From contig CM061109.1 in NCBI GenBank assembly GCA_030770545.1, positions 11,888,001 through 11,952,000 on the forward strand: a DNA stretch of 64,000 bases. Direction: 5' to 3'. The notes beneath the pieces are model-generated. The model had not been told where the DNA came from and made no database searches. It was given only the letters and a program-made list of their open reading frames with translations. Origin of the DNA: Macropodus opercularis (lineage: Eukaryota > Chordata > Actinopteri > Anabantiformes > Osphronemidae). A program made the position numbers and the translations under genes. Positions 11,532 to 24,780 of this stretch are shown one piece after another; positions within the stretch are counted from its first letter, which is position 1; each line of letters starts with the position of its first letter.

Positions 11532-14500
11532 ACCAGGCTGTGGAACATTTAACCTCGGTGCACAAGACTTAATGGTAATTTTGCATTCATTTGCATAACA
11601 CAGACATTTAGGCATACAGTGAAATACAGAAATGCATAAGCAGCATGTAAAGCAGTGGATATAACCGTAACAACCATATCAAACCCATTGTACAGCAGAT
11701 AACAGAACACAAGCTGCTGGTTAATGTCTAGCTTTTTATGTAAAACTGAGCAGATTCTTTCCTCTACAACAACAACATTAAGTCCATTAATCTGAATAAA
11801 CAGCATTATTTGTAATTTCCTCTAATGATTCTCAGAACAAAGATCTTCTGCCCATTACTCAAATCATGCAGCAGAGATTCTAGTTACTGTTCTTTCATCA
11901 GAGCCACATTTCCCAGACTTGCCATTATTTATGCCTTTTCACATCCCACTAATCATAAAAGTCCACATTTAAAATCCTCTTCAACACAATCTGTGTATGT
12001 GCACGTGTGTTACACAGCCTGGCTTTGTTATAGTGTTGTATTTTATACCAACAACTTGAAGATCTCCTTGGTGATTCTCCACTGCTCAAGTAAACAGGAG
12101 CATCTGATTAATTTGAGGAGACAAAGCTACGCCCTGAATTGGAAATATCATCCCTCAGCGGGAGCAGCACAGATGAGACGTAAATGACATGAAAGCCACA
12201 GCCTGCTTTATTTGAAAGGACAAGGTTTTCTGTGATATTGTGAGAGATTAGCAATACGTTGTGGTAGTAGATTTAGAAAAAAAATAAAATAAAGATATGT
12301 ATTTGTAAACAGAAATCATTGTAAAAAGACATACTATGCCTTAATCAAGGTACATGTAAGGTGTTCACTGTATTGTCTAATTTAGCATTTTAATTTTGTT
12401 CTTTTCTTTTCCTTTCCTAAAAAAATAAATGATTTCCTGTGTGTTCAAATGAACGGGAAAAGTGAAAATGTTAACCTTGGAAAAGCATCATTCATGACAG
12501 CGTTTATTTATTGGACTGCATTAGATTGCGCAGGCATCTCTAATGAAGTACTCAGTAAGTGTATAACTGCAAGCTGAGTTCTTTCCCCTATATGAATATA
12601 CACATAAAAAAAAGATGCTTCTGCTCTCGCTGAATTCCTGGAGAGATGAAAATATAAGAACAGACAAATATGTGAATTTCTGATTTAATTGCAACACATT
12701 CCCAGTGGGATTCTAATTAAGATTGCATCACAACGGTAAATCCTCCTCGTCAGACATTAACAGCTCCATGATTGTTCTATACATGGCCGCTCTGACACCA
12801 TCTGCAGTCTAACAAACCTTGCAAATCGCTGCTGGTGCCCATCATTACACTTCATACCATTAATAGCTTCTGCTACCGTGGAAAAAAGGCAACGCCATTC
12901 ACATCAGCCGTAGCCAACATGCTGAAATGTAGTCAATTATAGTCTATACATATCGACACAGTTTATATTTTATTTTAATAATAACATACTGGCATACAGT
13001 GCACTGCCTCTACAATATTCACTAAGCTTTCAAAGCGACCATTCAACATTCTGCATTACATCCTGCTGATTTACGCTTTATCTCAGGTGGCACTTTGCAG
13101 TGAGGGCTGCTGAGGGTGAGCAAAGATGTATATCACGACTGGTTAGAGAGGATTGGGCAAAGCTAATGTAGGTTTAAATAAATAAATTACAATCCGCCCA
13201 GACTATTAATTAACGGCAGACAACAGGAGCGCCCTCTAGGAAGCTCTGAGGCTTTGTAAATGTGACCTATCCTGCTTAAGTTGTAGTACACACCTTGTAA
13301 AACTATTTACTGATCTGGCTGCCTCAGTACTCACACGTTTGACCTTCTGTGCTAAAACACACATGCTGTGCAGACAGCAAAAACAAAAAGAGACTTCTAT
13401 GTTAATAAAGTCAAAATATTCATATTAACCAATTTTTGCAAAAATAAGTGTAGGACACCACTCTTACAGACACATTCATCTTTCATGCAAAACAAACGTA
13501 CTTACTACTGCTAGTAGTCAAGCTACAGTAAGGAGGCAAAATGATGAATGATACTAGCTCAGCATGACAGTAGCAGCAGAACTGTTTGTATGTGGACCAT
13601 TTTCAAGAGTTCCACATGTTCTGCCCAAATATTCATCATGAGCATGTAAAGCGCCGTCTCCTGCTGCACATTCAATAGCCAGCACTACTATTAGCATTTT
13701 AGTCATTAGAGCAGCATATTTTCCAACCTGCCTGTAGTTCTGCATGTTAATCAAGTATCTGTTAGTCATATGTTGGTGGAGGAGTGTAATTCTAACTACG
13801 ATGCATCATGCCAGATACTTAAAAATAATAGGACAATGACTATTTAAAACAGCCAAGGCTCTTAGTTGTCAAAGCTCGACTTTGCAGGGCCAATAACCCC
13901 AATTTTTCAACAATCAAAGCAACTTTTTTTTCTACAGGGAGATAGAGGCTGAAACAGCTTTACTCCCATGTGTTTAGATGTCCAACATGAAATAAAAGAA
14001 AGCCAGGATAAAGGTAAACATTGCCGTTTCAGTTTTTTTCTATCTCTCTAAAGAGACTAACATCAATCACATACCAACCATAATGGGAAGAGGGACTGCA
14101 GTGTGCCAAATGAAGCAATAAAACACGTCCCGAGTGTCCCTTACAAAGCATTAGTCACACAGTCTCCATATGTTCTCTGCTTTATTGAAGCAGACAAGGC
14201 TGGTTACATTCAAACAAGCTTCTGTGCACACACTAGTCGTCTTAAATGAAGGTCACTAATACAGAACAAGTGGCATAATAAGGGCATTTAAATTAGATCT
14301 AATTTGCCACTATAGGAAGAAAGTAAAATCATGTAATTTTACTAAAAGGGAAAGTCAGATTGCAATAGCTAAACTGTTGCGTCAGCCTTCCAATAGAGAC
14401 ACAAGAGAGCTGACACATCACATCTGTAGATCAGTTGCTTTGATGTGGAAAAACCAGGGGATTATATTACTATAACAAGTTCTTGGAACACACAGAAACA

Positions 14501-17304
14501 AGAAGAGCTGTCAGCACTCCAGACAGGCCAGAGAAAGCACAATTAAAATAACAAAGAAACACGATAATAAAGGTGTGACACCGCCTCGAGATATCAACAC
14601 TCTGCAGTGAGGTCTGAGGCTCAAACAATATAGAAACATAACACAGTTAAACTGAATCAACTGCAGCTGCTACAGCTTCTTACAGCTCATTCTGTCAGCT
14701 GGCACACAGCATAGCCAAGGATTAGTAAAAATATACTTGTGTCACACCGCAGGCAAACAAGCTACACCAGCTTTGACCCATTTACTGGGGAGTGTAGCAA
14801 ATAAAAAGAAAAGGTGGAGATTAAAACATTAAACGGTCAATGTTGCTACAAAAGAACCGTATGGTGCAATGAAACCACTAATTGGCTCAATTGTACAAAC
14901 TTGTTGGTTTCGCTGAGATAATACTTTTTTTCCAACCATGTACATGACAGACCACAAGCAAAAAAAGAACAGGAAAACACAACCGTTTTTAAAAGCTAAA
15001 TATAGTAAAATATTACATACTAACAATAAAAAAACCAACATACAGTGTTCTGTCTTTTATTAGAATTTTATTAAAGTAATAACTGAAAGTCATACAAATG
15101 AAACTGAGCATTTAATTACATTAAATATGATAATCGTTAAGGGATGGAAAAGGACAATGACTTGATATGTGAAAGCTTATTTTAATGCGGTTTAAAAACA
15201 CCTGAAAGTCATTGGAGAGTTAATGCTAAGTGCACAGTACATGCAGCTGTGGCTTCAATAGACGTGGGAGAGTCACTTGGGATACTCAGACTATTTTTAT
15301 TTTGATGAATGTGGGGGAATAATAACTAATTTCCTGTCTGCTCCTGAGCCATCTCCACAAAAGCAGCATTTTCTCAGCTAAATTTTTGTCACCCACTATC
15401 ACAATTCAGAACAGAACCACTGCTTTTCACTTGTACAGTTATGAGAAAAAACATATACAACATATGGTTAAGATGAAATAGTACTAACCCTTAAATGGTA
15501 GCTAAACCGTAATGAACTCACATGTTCATAGTGTTTGTAATCGCATGTAATAGAACAGTTCTTTATTTTAAATAATAAATAAATGACTATTACTATATAC
15601 ACACACTCACACACCTTTTCACATTTCTAAAGAGTGTCAGTAAAGCTAAAATATTTCCTTGAGTACTTGGACTAGATGAATACAAAATTAATTTTGCTGC
15701 AGGAGAACCATCAATGCATAACAATGAGATCTACTAATGAAATCAACCATCAAGCTGAAATACATAAATATTAACGCAAGGTCTGAAAGTCATTTGCTTT
15801 TCACATCATCTGTTTCTTCTCTTCACTTTGCCATGTTCAGCCAATGAATGCCATCAAATTAGTTTACAGTAAAAAATAATGAATATTGAATATTACAGTG
15901 TTATTCTGTGCACCTGTCTTATCTGTGTAATGAGAACAGCCATTACCAAATTATTATTATTTGCATAAACATCTTCACCTTAGCAAATGATCTATTTTGG
16001 GTGCGTGTTAATGAAAACCACTTGCCAAATTGATGACACCTGCTTTATCAATATTCCTGAGGAATTTCCCCCCATTAACAAAGCTGTTAAAAGAACTGGA
16101 ACACAGATAAAAAAAACAAAAACATAATTAAATAAAGCTAAACAGCTGCATGTATTGGTTTAATGTGTGCCAGTCATAGACTTGTTTTTCCTCAGCAGTA
16201 CGGTACTAAAACCTGCTTTTTCAGTAAACTGCTCTTTATAAACCACCACCAAAGACCAGTATTGTGACCAGTTTCTGTAAAATGACATTTAAATCCTTTC
16301 CCACTAGCTTCGTAAACAGTGCAAGTGAGATAACTGATCATGTGCTGGGGCATCTCTGTGAGCGGCAGAAGGTCACCACCCGCCAGCAGAGCTGATAGGG
16401 AAAATGGCATTGATGCTCCCGAGCTGCCATTTTTCTTCCCTGACAAAGACTCCATCTGCCACAAAGCCATTTGCAGCCTCCGAGACAGAATATCAATGAT
16501 TTCCAACCATTTTACAACTCAGTGTTCACCTTGGTGTCACCTCTACAGTATGTGTGAGCACTGACATCACACATCCACGCTGTGCAACAAAACTCTCATC
16601 CTGCTAAGTGGCATTAATGGTCCTCGAGAATGTTGAGCATTTTATTATCCTTGATCATTTCTAGAGGGTTTAAGATGTATGGTCTCCTGATTAAAAGGAA
16701 CATAACAGATCCATTAGATCAGCTGCAATTTCAACCCCCACAAAAACAGCGGAGACAGCTGCTTTAAAATAAGCAATTGAATTAGCGTCAAACATTTTTG
16801 TACGTACCATAAAACAGCACCCTGCCACCTCAGCCATAAGCTGAGGACTGGTCATCGGACTTGACTGTTCTACTTATAGGTTTTCTATTTAATGCTCAGA
16901 TCATTAATCTGATTAGGCAGCGAGGTTCTGGATTAGAACCACACAGTAACATATTTTTATTCATGGCTGCTATTCTTACAGGCTAAATATGGGTCAAGAT
17001 GTGTAATTCTGAAACTAATACGTCTCATACTTGCATCATTCGCATAAATATTTGATTTACAATTGACAGTTCTTTCATCATTTCACGTTTGGTGCCTGTT
17101 TGTATATCACTCCCTCTTTACATAGAAAAAGTGGTAAAAGAAATGTGGGCTTTGATATGTGCGACACGTTATAATAGACAGCCTCAGCAATCTGTTCGCT
17201 CTTCTGTCATATCTGTGACTACACATTTAATTAAAGCGTGTGATAATAGTTAAGGTAAAATGCCATTTACACAGCTTAATCTCGCTATTTTACAGAAATC
17301 GGTA

Positions 17305-17365
17305 TAACATCCATCCACCCACGATCATAACCCAGTTTTCTTCATAAGTGGTGCCGGTCATGCTG
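17305..17365 (+). repeat. Possible worn 5' fragment of the dispersed repeat
   Basis: CATCCATCCACCCACGATCA followed by AACCCAGTTTTC and GGTCATGCTGGAGGC resembles the CATCCATCCATC...GGTCACGGGGGTGCTGGAG head of the same repeat type. Similarity is low; the call is tentative. Confidence 0.3.
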
Positions 17366-20082
17366 GAGGCAAAACCAGGTTGGCAAGAGTAAAAGATAAT
17401 GATACATACTAAACATACCTGTCACCAGTATGTAAATCTTCTCTCCCTCTCATTTATGCCTTATCAATAATGTAAATGTAAATTATGGCTACTGCACATC
17501 ATAGCTTGGTCCCATAGCCTATAAACTACTACACAGCAATCATAAAATATTTACTTTGATTATTCATTTAAAATGGTATATTATGCACAACTATGTCTAC
17601 TGGACTCAGATTTGCGCATAGTGTAAGAAAAGGTCTTCATTCAACAATTCTCAATCAGTCGTGGCCTTGTTTTACTATGAAGCAGCTGTCATTTAAAATT
17701 CAGTTCAGCAATCCTTGTATTTTTTTTTTCTTGTTAAAGAATTTCAGTCACCATATGGGACAAAGTTTATCAACTACCTGTAAAAGCAGTTCCATCAAAC
17801 TTGATACAACTGATACAAGCTGACTTAAGTAACCCTGATAAACAAGAACACACATCTGAAACAGCTACCCATTGGGCGTAAACTACACAGATCAACAGAA
17901 TGGGAACATACTTATCACACCGACATACAACGTTTATACTGATATATATGTTGTGAACAAGTCGCTTCATTTGACCTCATATGACACATCATATAGATGC
18001 TGTACAGAACATTTATTTGTTAGGAACTGTCCTTGTTTCAGTAGTTGCAGATACCAATTACGAAGTAATGAAGTGCCCACATCAGCATCAAGGGAGGCAG
18101 TGAGTAGGAGGAGGCTGCAGGTCCATCTGCTCCTCCGGTGTAACTGACACCATTTAAGGTTAGGGGGACAGCACTCGGCTGTGCCAGTTAAGGATTTCTA
18201 ATTACCTAAAATAAGCTCAGTGTCTAAATGTTAGCTAGCAAATGAGAAGTGGGCAGGATCAGACATTCATAATAAACATCTGGACAGATGGCTCATTATT
18301 GTCGAAGAAGCCAGTATTTCAACGGAGAATGTTTTCTTTAATTGGTTACATTGGCGACTGTATTAGTTATTGTTGTAAACATATTTAAGATTGAACAGTT
18401 CTTCTAAAGGTTTAAGAGTAAAAAGAATTCTTCACCAAATTTCACTTTTCAATTTCATGTTAATTTAATTTTGAGTCTGTCTGCTTTTAAACCACACAAC
18501 CAGTTTTATGTGACTGTAATTGTCCTCGATTGTTCACTGGCTGAAAAAGAGTTCTGTGATGAGCACCAAGTCATCGATTCACACCTACTGCAGTTAAGTA
18601 CATTATGGGCAGAGATGTTAACCATGCGAATCAACTCTCTGCTTTTCAGGAGTTCAGTCACAAGAACCCCAGACATGACACTAGGCAAGGGAACTGAATC
18701 TGACACCCAGACATCACCAGAGAGAATACGTTTTAATAGATGACAAAAATGTTTACAGCATAAAGCCACTGTGGCCAAAGTAAAATATAAAACAAAGCTA
18801 AACGATAGCTTGACCAACACCAGTTACCCCTGAAGTACCGTCGCACAGTAATTCATGTTAAAATACCCTATGGTCCAAAAGTTTTCTCTTGTCTCCCAAG
18901 AGATTTAAATATGTTCTGAGGACTTGACACACTAATTCTAAGAAAGACGGAAATTAATTAGATACACACAAAACGAGAGCAAAGTAAAAAGCAGCACAAG
19001 CTAATTTGATAAAGGACGACTTTGTTAAATCTTAACCTAATTGGAAAATTCTAATCCTTTAACTAAATAATACCTTAAAATGAGGCGTACCACTTAGTCT
19101 GGCACTTCCATTCACAAGTTACTTTTTCCAATTTAACAGAGCAATTTTCCTAAACAGTCAAAGGAAGCACTTCAAAGCAATGCATGATGGGAAGCTGATA
19201 CAATCAGGCACTTACTCTATGAGACTATCCTCAGTTCTGTGACATCACTGCACTGCACCTGAAACGCGAGACAACAGCAGTCGGATTCAGCACTTGATTT
19301 TGCTAGATTTCAGTCAGCACTGGTTCTCTCTGAAAGCTCTGGGAAAATGAAATGAAAATGGTAATACAGACCTGAGGGAGATGGGCTCTCCACTCTAAAC
19401 ATCAGCAGAAAATCAAATGACTAATGGCAACATGGGGCAGCGGGGCATAAACACAAAAGAAAAAGAAAAGAAATTGGGTTATAGTCTATTGTATAACAAG
19501 ATATCAAACGAATTTCACTGAACTGAGCCCAGACTGAATGTTTCTCTAAAAAAAAAAAAAAATCACTCAGAGATGAATGGAAATACAATACAGCACTTCC
19601 CTCTGCACCGGTTCTGTTGATATTCTGAGCATTCGTCCTCCGACAAAGCAGCATATTTTATACCAAAATTCATAAAACCCTACAAACATTTTGACAACCA
19701 CAAGATTCCGTTTGTTTGGAATGTAAAGCATATGACAACTAGAGCAGCTTAAATCATTAAGTGTTTAAGGAAGAAGTAAAAACAAAATCAAGACTATTCA
19801 CTGATAATATAAGAATATTGTTATTGATATTTATCAATGACTGACTATAACGATCGTTAAGCGCTGTATGATGATTCACTGCATATAATTTACTCTCTCT
19901 TTAAACACAGGATCTCTATCTCCGATTATGCTCATAGACGAGTGTAGTCAACTAATGCCGGTCTTTACTGGCTGAAATCATTTAAGATTTAAGCAAGGTT
20001 AGCAAGAGTTTTTATACCTTAAAATGAAAGTCTGAATTGAAAATAATTAAAAAAAAAAGATTGAATCAACTCTTTTATATGT

Positions 20083-20105
20083 ACACACACACACACACAC
20101 ACACA
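20083..20105. repeat. AC dinucleotide microsatellite
   Basis: An uninterrupted (AC)11 tract in BAZ2B intron 1, probably length-polymorphic. Confidence 0.95.
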
Positions 20106-23100
20106 GTAACCATAATTACACATCATTATAAAGAGGAAATCTTGCATAGTAAGCACATTTAAAGGCTTTAAATGTTAATTAGGTTCTACTAAATACAATA
20201 ACATATTGCACTTTATAGCTATTGGCTGTTTTCTGCTTTCCTGACTCTCTTGCTGACAGCACTCCAGAATATTACACATTTTGTTTAAAAAAAATAAATT
20301 GAAACCTCAAGCATAATAAACAGCCAAGGAAACCTGATAACTGATATTTAATTTAGACGTCATTGTATGGATGCTGGGACCGCAAATTCAAAACCAAACT
20401 GTATATGATCAAAGGTTTCCCCAAGATGGATGAAATGACTGTCTGCAACAAGAAGTTCACTTTGTGTCAGTAATCCACACCAGATCAAAACACCTTCCCT
20501 CTAAAATGTCATGGCAATAAAGCAACAAATGTTAAAAAGCAAAAAGGTTGAGCAGATCCGCCACTTTCAAATGTCACATGTATTTTCTGGTATAGCAATG
20601 TTGCCCTCATTAAAACGTTCAAAATCAGCAGAAAATACGAACAGTAAACAGCTCATCAACGATAACCATGGCCTCCATGCACAGCAGCAGCAATTTTCTG
20701 TGCATCACCTACATGCGGCTCACCTTACAGTTCCACTTGTGTTGTTTTTAAGAGTAATTGCCGCCTTCCGCAAATCAACGTTTCACTCAGTGTATTAAAA
20801 CTAAAATGTCACGCTCCAGTCTCAAATGATAGGCCGTTTACAAGTTTTTGACTACACCAAGGATGCACCATCTCAGGTTACTCAGTTGTCCACCTACAGT
20901 ACGTGGCTCCATTTCTTCCTTTAAGGACATGGCCTCCCTACACTGAGAGGCGTTTAATAAGTCATGAGAAATAACAGGTAACCTTGGTATCAATAGCAAG
21001 TTCTTTTTTATAGTCTACTTGGCAGCCCCTGAGTTACATGATTTGAGGGTTTCAGCTTGCTAGTGAGGTCAGGGTGAATGTTTTGTTTTGCTCCGAGTGG
21101 GCCTGTAGTGTCTTTATATTTACTTTTTGGTTGCATCCTCTTAGCACCACCTCCCATAAATGTGTGCAACGGAAAGCTTTTGGTATTATCCAAAATAAAT
21201 AAAATGGCAAAATACTATACAAGACAAAAATGTGAGAAGATGTTTGGGAGCACAACCCTTCACCTGCATCATACCTTTGTGGCCCAAGTCTGTGTTCAGG
21301 AACATGTGGAGTTGAAGGCAGTGAACGTCTGCTGATAATCAAATCTCACAGAGCAGACAACACTATGTGCAACACATTACACATTCTGCTATTTCAAACG
21401 TTCTACATTACAATAATTAAAGGTCCCTTTATTGTACCAGTATATGGCTTTGGATCCAAACATGCTTTTTTTTTTTTTATTATTTATAAGACCAAACAAT
21501 GTTGCGCAAATAAATGTAATAGTTAAAAGCATTTGTGCAGCTGCAAGCCTAACACATCTGAAGGGGGAAGTGTTTGTGGCAGCAGTGACCAGATTTCTAA
21601 TGCATCACAATCAATAAAAAGGTGGCCACTGACTCTCTGTCTTTGTGTAAGAGGGGAATGGTTTACAACAGCAACTAGACTGGATTAAAGGTCTGCTTTA
21701 CTATATGCAACTACTTGACCCAGAAATATGAATTTGCATTTAATTCACCCATCCTCAGTTGGCCTAAAATACAAAAATTACAAAACAAACAAGCCAGACT
21801 GCTTGCATCTTAATCGTCAGTCCCATTAACACAGCGGGCTTTAATCTCGGAAGCATTACTATTAAAAAAAAAAAAAAAAAGGACACGACAAGCATCTCTG
21901 AGTGGGGGAGAAAATAGACCAACAAGATGAGTGAAAAAGAGTCCTCTCCCTGACATATTCCTAATAATCCACCTCCCTTGTGCCGCTCCCCTGAAGCTCA
22001 CCCAATCATGAAGTGTCAACACTGACCTACAAAAAGGGACTCCCGTCAAGCCTTACATGTTTAAAAACATCAATCACAGCAGACAAAAAGGGTGCATTGA
22101 ATTATACAGCATTAACCTTCAGGGCTTGCATATAAAGACTATAGATTTATTTATGCTCGTGTTGGAGAGCCTTAAGAGCCTTTGGACTGTTCTTACAGCA
22201 AGCTGCCTGCCAAATTGATGAACCTGCTCAGCCCTCAGCAGGAGTCCAGCACTTTGATTAATGAGTGCAAACTTGTGTAAAGGGTAGAAATAGGAGAGAC
22301 AGGGAGAAAATGGGTGAAAATGCAATTATCAGCAGTCACTTCTGGGGGTAAGGGGCACTTTTAAAAAGGGCCAAAGGGCCGTAAATAGAGGTTTCTCTCA
22401 CACCATACGAAGCAGAGCATCACTGGACAACGCAGACATCAGTTATGTGATCACCTCTTGCTATGAAGAACGATGTGCTGACCAATTCAGCACAATAAAT
22501 ACACAAGTCTGGTAAACCGTCAGTAGTGATTCTATTACTGCATGTTATACAACAAATACTTTGTAATCAGGTTCATATTTCCTGGCAACACAACAACGCG
22601 CTGTTTTAAGTGATACTTTTGCACGTGGATCCTTTTATAACACTCAAATGCCATGATGCTCATTCTTTTAACGTCTCGGTATTCGGAACCTAGCGAATAA
22701 CACTTCGCTACGGTTATCGCTCCAGTGATTTTCAAGGACAAGCGTTCTAAATAAATATAAGCAATACTGTGTGACCTTCTACCTGCGTTTTGATTCATTG
22801 GCAGTGACTGGATGCACGTGTACCACATCAAGGCTTTGATCTGATTTATCTCACTGCCTTGAATGCCAAAGTCATTTAAATGATGAACTTCCCCGGGAAA
22901 ATGTTTACTGCCATTTCACTTAGCCCATGCGCTACTGTCGTTACATGTGTAAAGAGAAACCAGCTGTCCTGTGAGGCAACCACTGAGTGTCTGCTAAAAC
23001 AAACTGACAAAAGTAAAAGGAACACGATGAGGATGAGCTCTATAGGTCAATCTGGACATTGAGAACAGTTGCTCACAGATCATTGTGCAGCACACAGTAC

Positions 23101-24449
23101 TAGACCCTTCCAACAAAACCAGAAACAGGTCTATGACTGTATATTCACATAAAATGTATTGTGGGTTGTTAAATATTGTTTCAAATGAACATTTTTCACG
23201 TGTAGCGATAGGTCATAGACGACTACTAAAGTGTTCTGGTTCAACGGTACAACTTTCATGAGATCTTACCTAGTTTGTCCTGTATTGTGTTTTTCCTATA
23301 AATCGATATGTTTGCAGTGAAACAGACATAACAGCATTCAGAGCTTCCCAAGATTCTAATCAGTCAGGTTGATACTTTTATTAATACATTTATATAAAAC
23401 TTAATGTTAAATGCAAGTTAAGTAGTTCCAGTATTTAAAACAAAAACATACAGTGCACAAAAAGGACACCAGTCCAACGCATTACTGCTTTACAAATGCG
23501 CTTTTCAGGGCTAAACCAGACTGTGACAAGTCAAATAAAAAGTGAAGTGACACCTCACCTGCGTTCAGCTCAAAGTCTGTGTAAAAGCAATGTGATCACT
23601 GAGACATTTGTCTCCTCCAAAGTTTGAATAACTTTGTTACAGATAAACGTCGTGTGATGCACGCGGCACTAATGTAAATAGTCCAAGATGGCGAATGCCT
23701 TGTTCTTAATATGAAAGCAGAAAAATGGAGGGTATTGTCATAATCTCAAAGGGTAAATCAGCCCAGACCGCAGCTGCAGCGTTAGCTCTGCTTTCCTTTA
23801 AGAGGAAGCCGCAAAAAGAGGATACAGATGCGGCTACGGTGCCGGTGGTCAGCATGCTTTAATGTTACACTAATACCAAGTTGACAAAGATGAAACATTA
23901 AACAAACCCACCTGTAAAGACCGAGTCCTTTTACGGAGATTAACATCACAGGCACAGCAGTCAGTACTTTGTCTGTGGCTCTACGTGCCCACAGAAGCGT
24001 GGTTCAAACCCGCCTTTCAGACATGTTCATGCATATTCACTGTAAATGTTTGTTACCGTTTGTGGACAAACAACAGACCAGGTGGCAGCGGAGACCAGAC
24101 CCAGGCTGCAAGGTAATGACAGCCCTGCCCGGCTGTGTATCCGAGCTAAGTGTCGGTGTCGCGGTAAGATTAGTTCCTCAACTCTGTGTTTTTAACCAAG
24201 TTACAATTTCACTGTTGTGGACAAAGTTTACGCCTCCGACTTCTGAGAGCGCTGCACTTACTTTGACGTTAACTTTTCTTTTACAGCCGCGTCGAGCTCG
24301 GACAGCCCTTCGCTGAGGCAAGTGTAGGGAAGGATGCTACCAGTTAGCCGAACACGTTAGCGCTAGCTCCGCCAACATATGTGTAATGACACCCGACACA
24401 ACGTATGTGAGTGAGTGATGCCTAACGAAACGCAGGCGGACGAACTCAC

Positions 24450-24640
24450 CTTGTGTCGGAAACTGTGTATATTCCTTTAAAAACTGAAACGCCGCGGAAC
24501 AACGCACTGTTTGGGCAACATCGCCACGGATCAGTGGGGAACGGGTCAGTAATTGGTGCCCGGGTGCGGATGTGACTGGACGCGTCGGTCTCCGGTCGCA
24601 GATTGAGGAGACTCTCCTCCTCTTCACTCCGGGCAACTCG
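24450..24640 (-). other. baz2b: BAZ2B non-coding first exon (5' UTR)
   Basis: On the minus strand a CpG-rich stretch ends in a consensus donor, CACAAG|GTGAGTTC, at 24450/24449, the only strong donor in the CpG-rich block upstream of the gene. It contains no ATG-led frame joining the coding exons, fitting a leader exon. The right boundary (transcription start) is a guess; it should lie near 24.63-24.66 kb, next to the CRE element. Confidence 0.55.
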
Positions 24641-24780
24641 GCAGAAGTGACGTCACCGCAGCGCTCCTACAATGCAAACTTCTGCAGCCGGCGCGTGCAC
24701 GCACACTAATAACCTGACAGTCAGCATCACATCAGCGGGAGGAGGGGGGTGGGGGGGGGTGGGGGGGAGGTGGGTGACAT
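24600..24780 (-). promoter_or_regulatory. Putative BAZ2B promoter with full CRE and a G-rich tract
   Basis: The palindrome TGACGTCA (24648-24655) is a perfect cAMP-response element (CREB/ATF site), at the edge of the putative first exon. It sits in locally GC/CpG-rich DNA in an otherwise AT-rich region. About 85-120 bp further upstream (24737-24774) is a run of G-tracts that could form a G-quadruplex. There is no clear TATA box, as expected for a CpG-type housekeeping promoter. Activity is inferred from position only. Confidence 0.5.
24737..24774 (+). repeat. G-tract cluster (G-quadruplex-prone)
   Basis: At least four runs of three or more G separated by one or two bases on the plus strand, upstream of the BAZ2B first exon. 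Confidence 0.8.

Larger units (their letters stand above)
11305..24449 (-). other. BAZ2B first intron, ~13.1 kb, no coding exon seen
   Basis: This is AT-rich sequence between the non-coding first exon and the ATG exon. No open frame here has splice sites and family similarity. It contains an inverted repeat (11474-11531), a degenerate repeat fragment near 17305-17365, an AC microsatellite (20083-20105) and several poly-A/T runs. Donor-like sites on the minus strand at 23912 (ACAG|GTGGGT) and near 22782 (CGCAG|GTAGAA) could belong to alternative non-coding leader exons, which I could not confirm. Confidence 0.6.
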
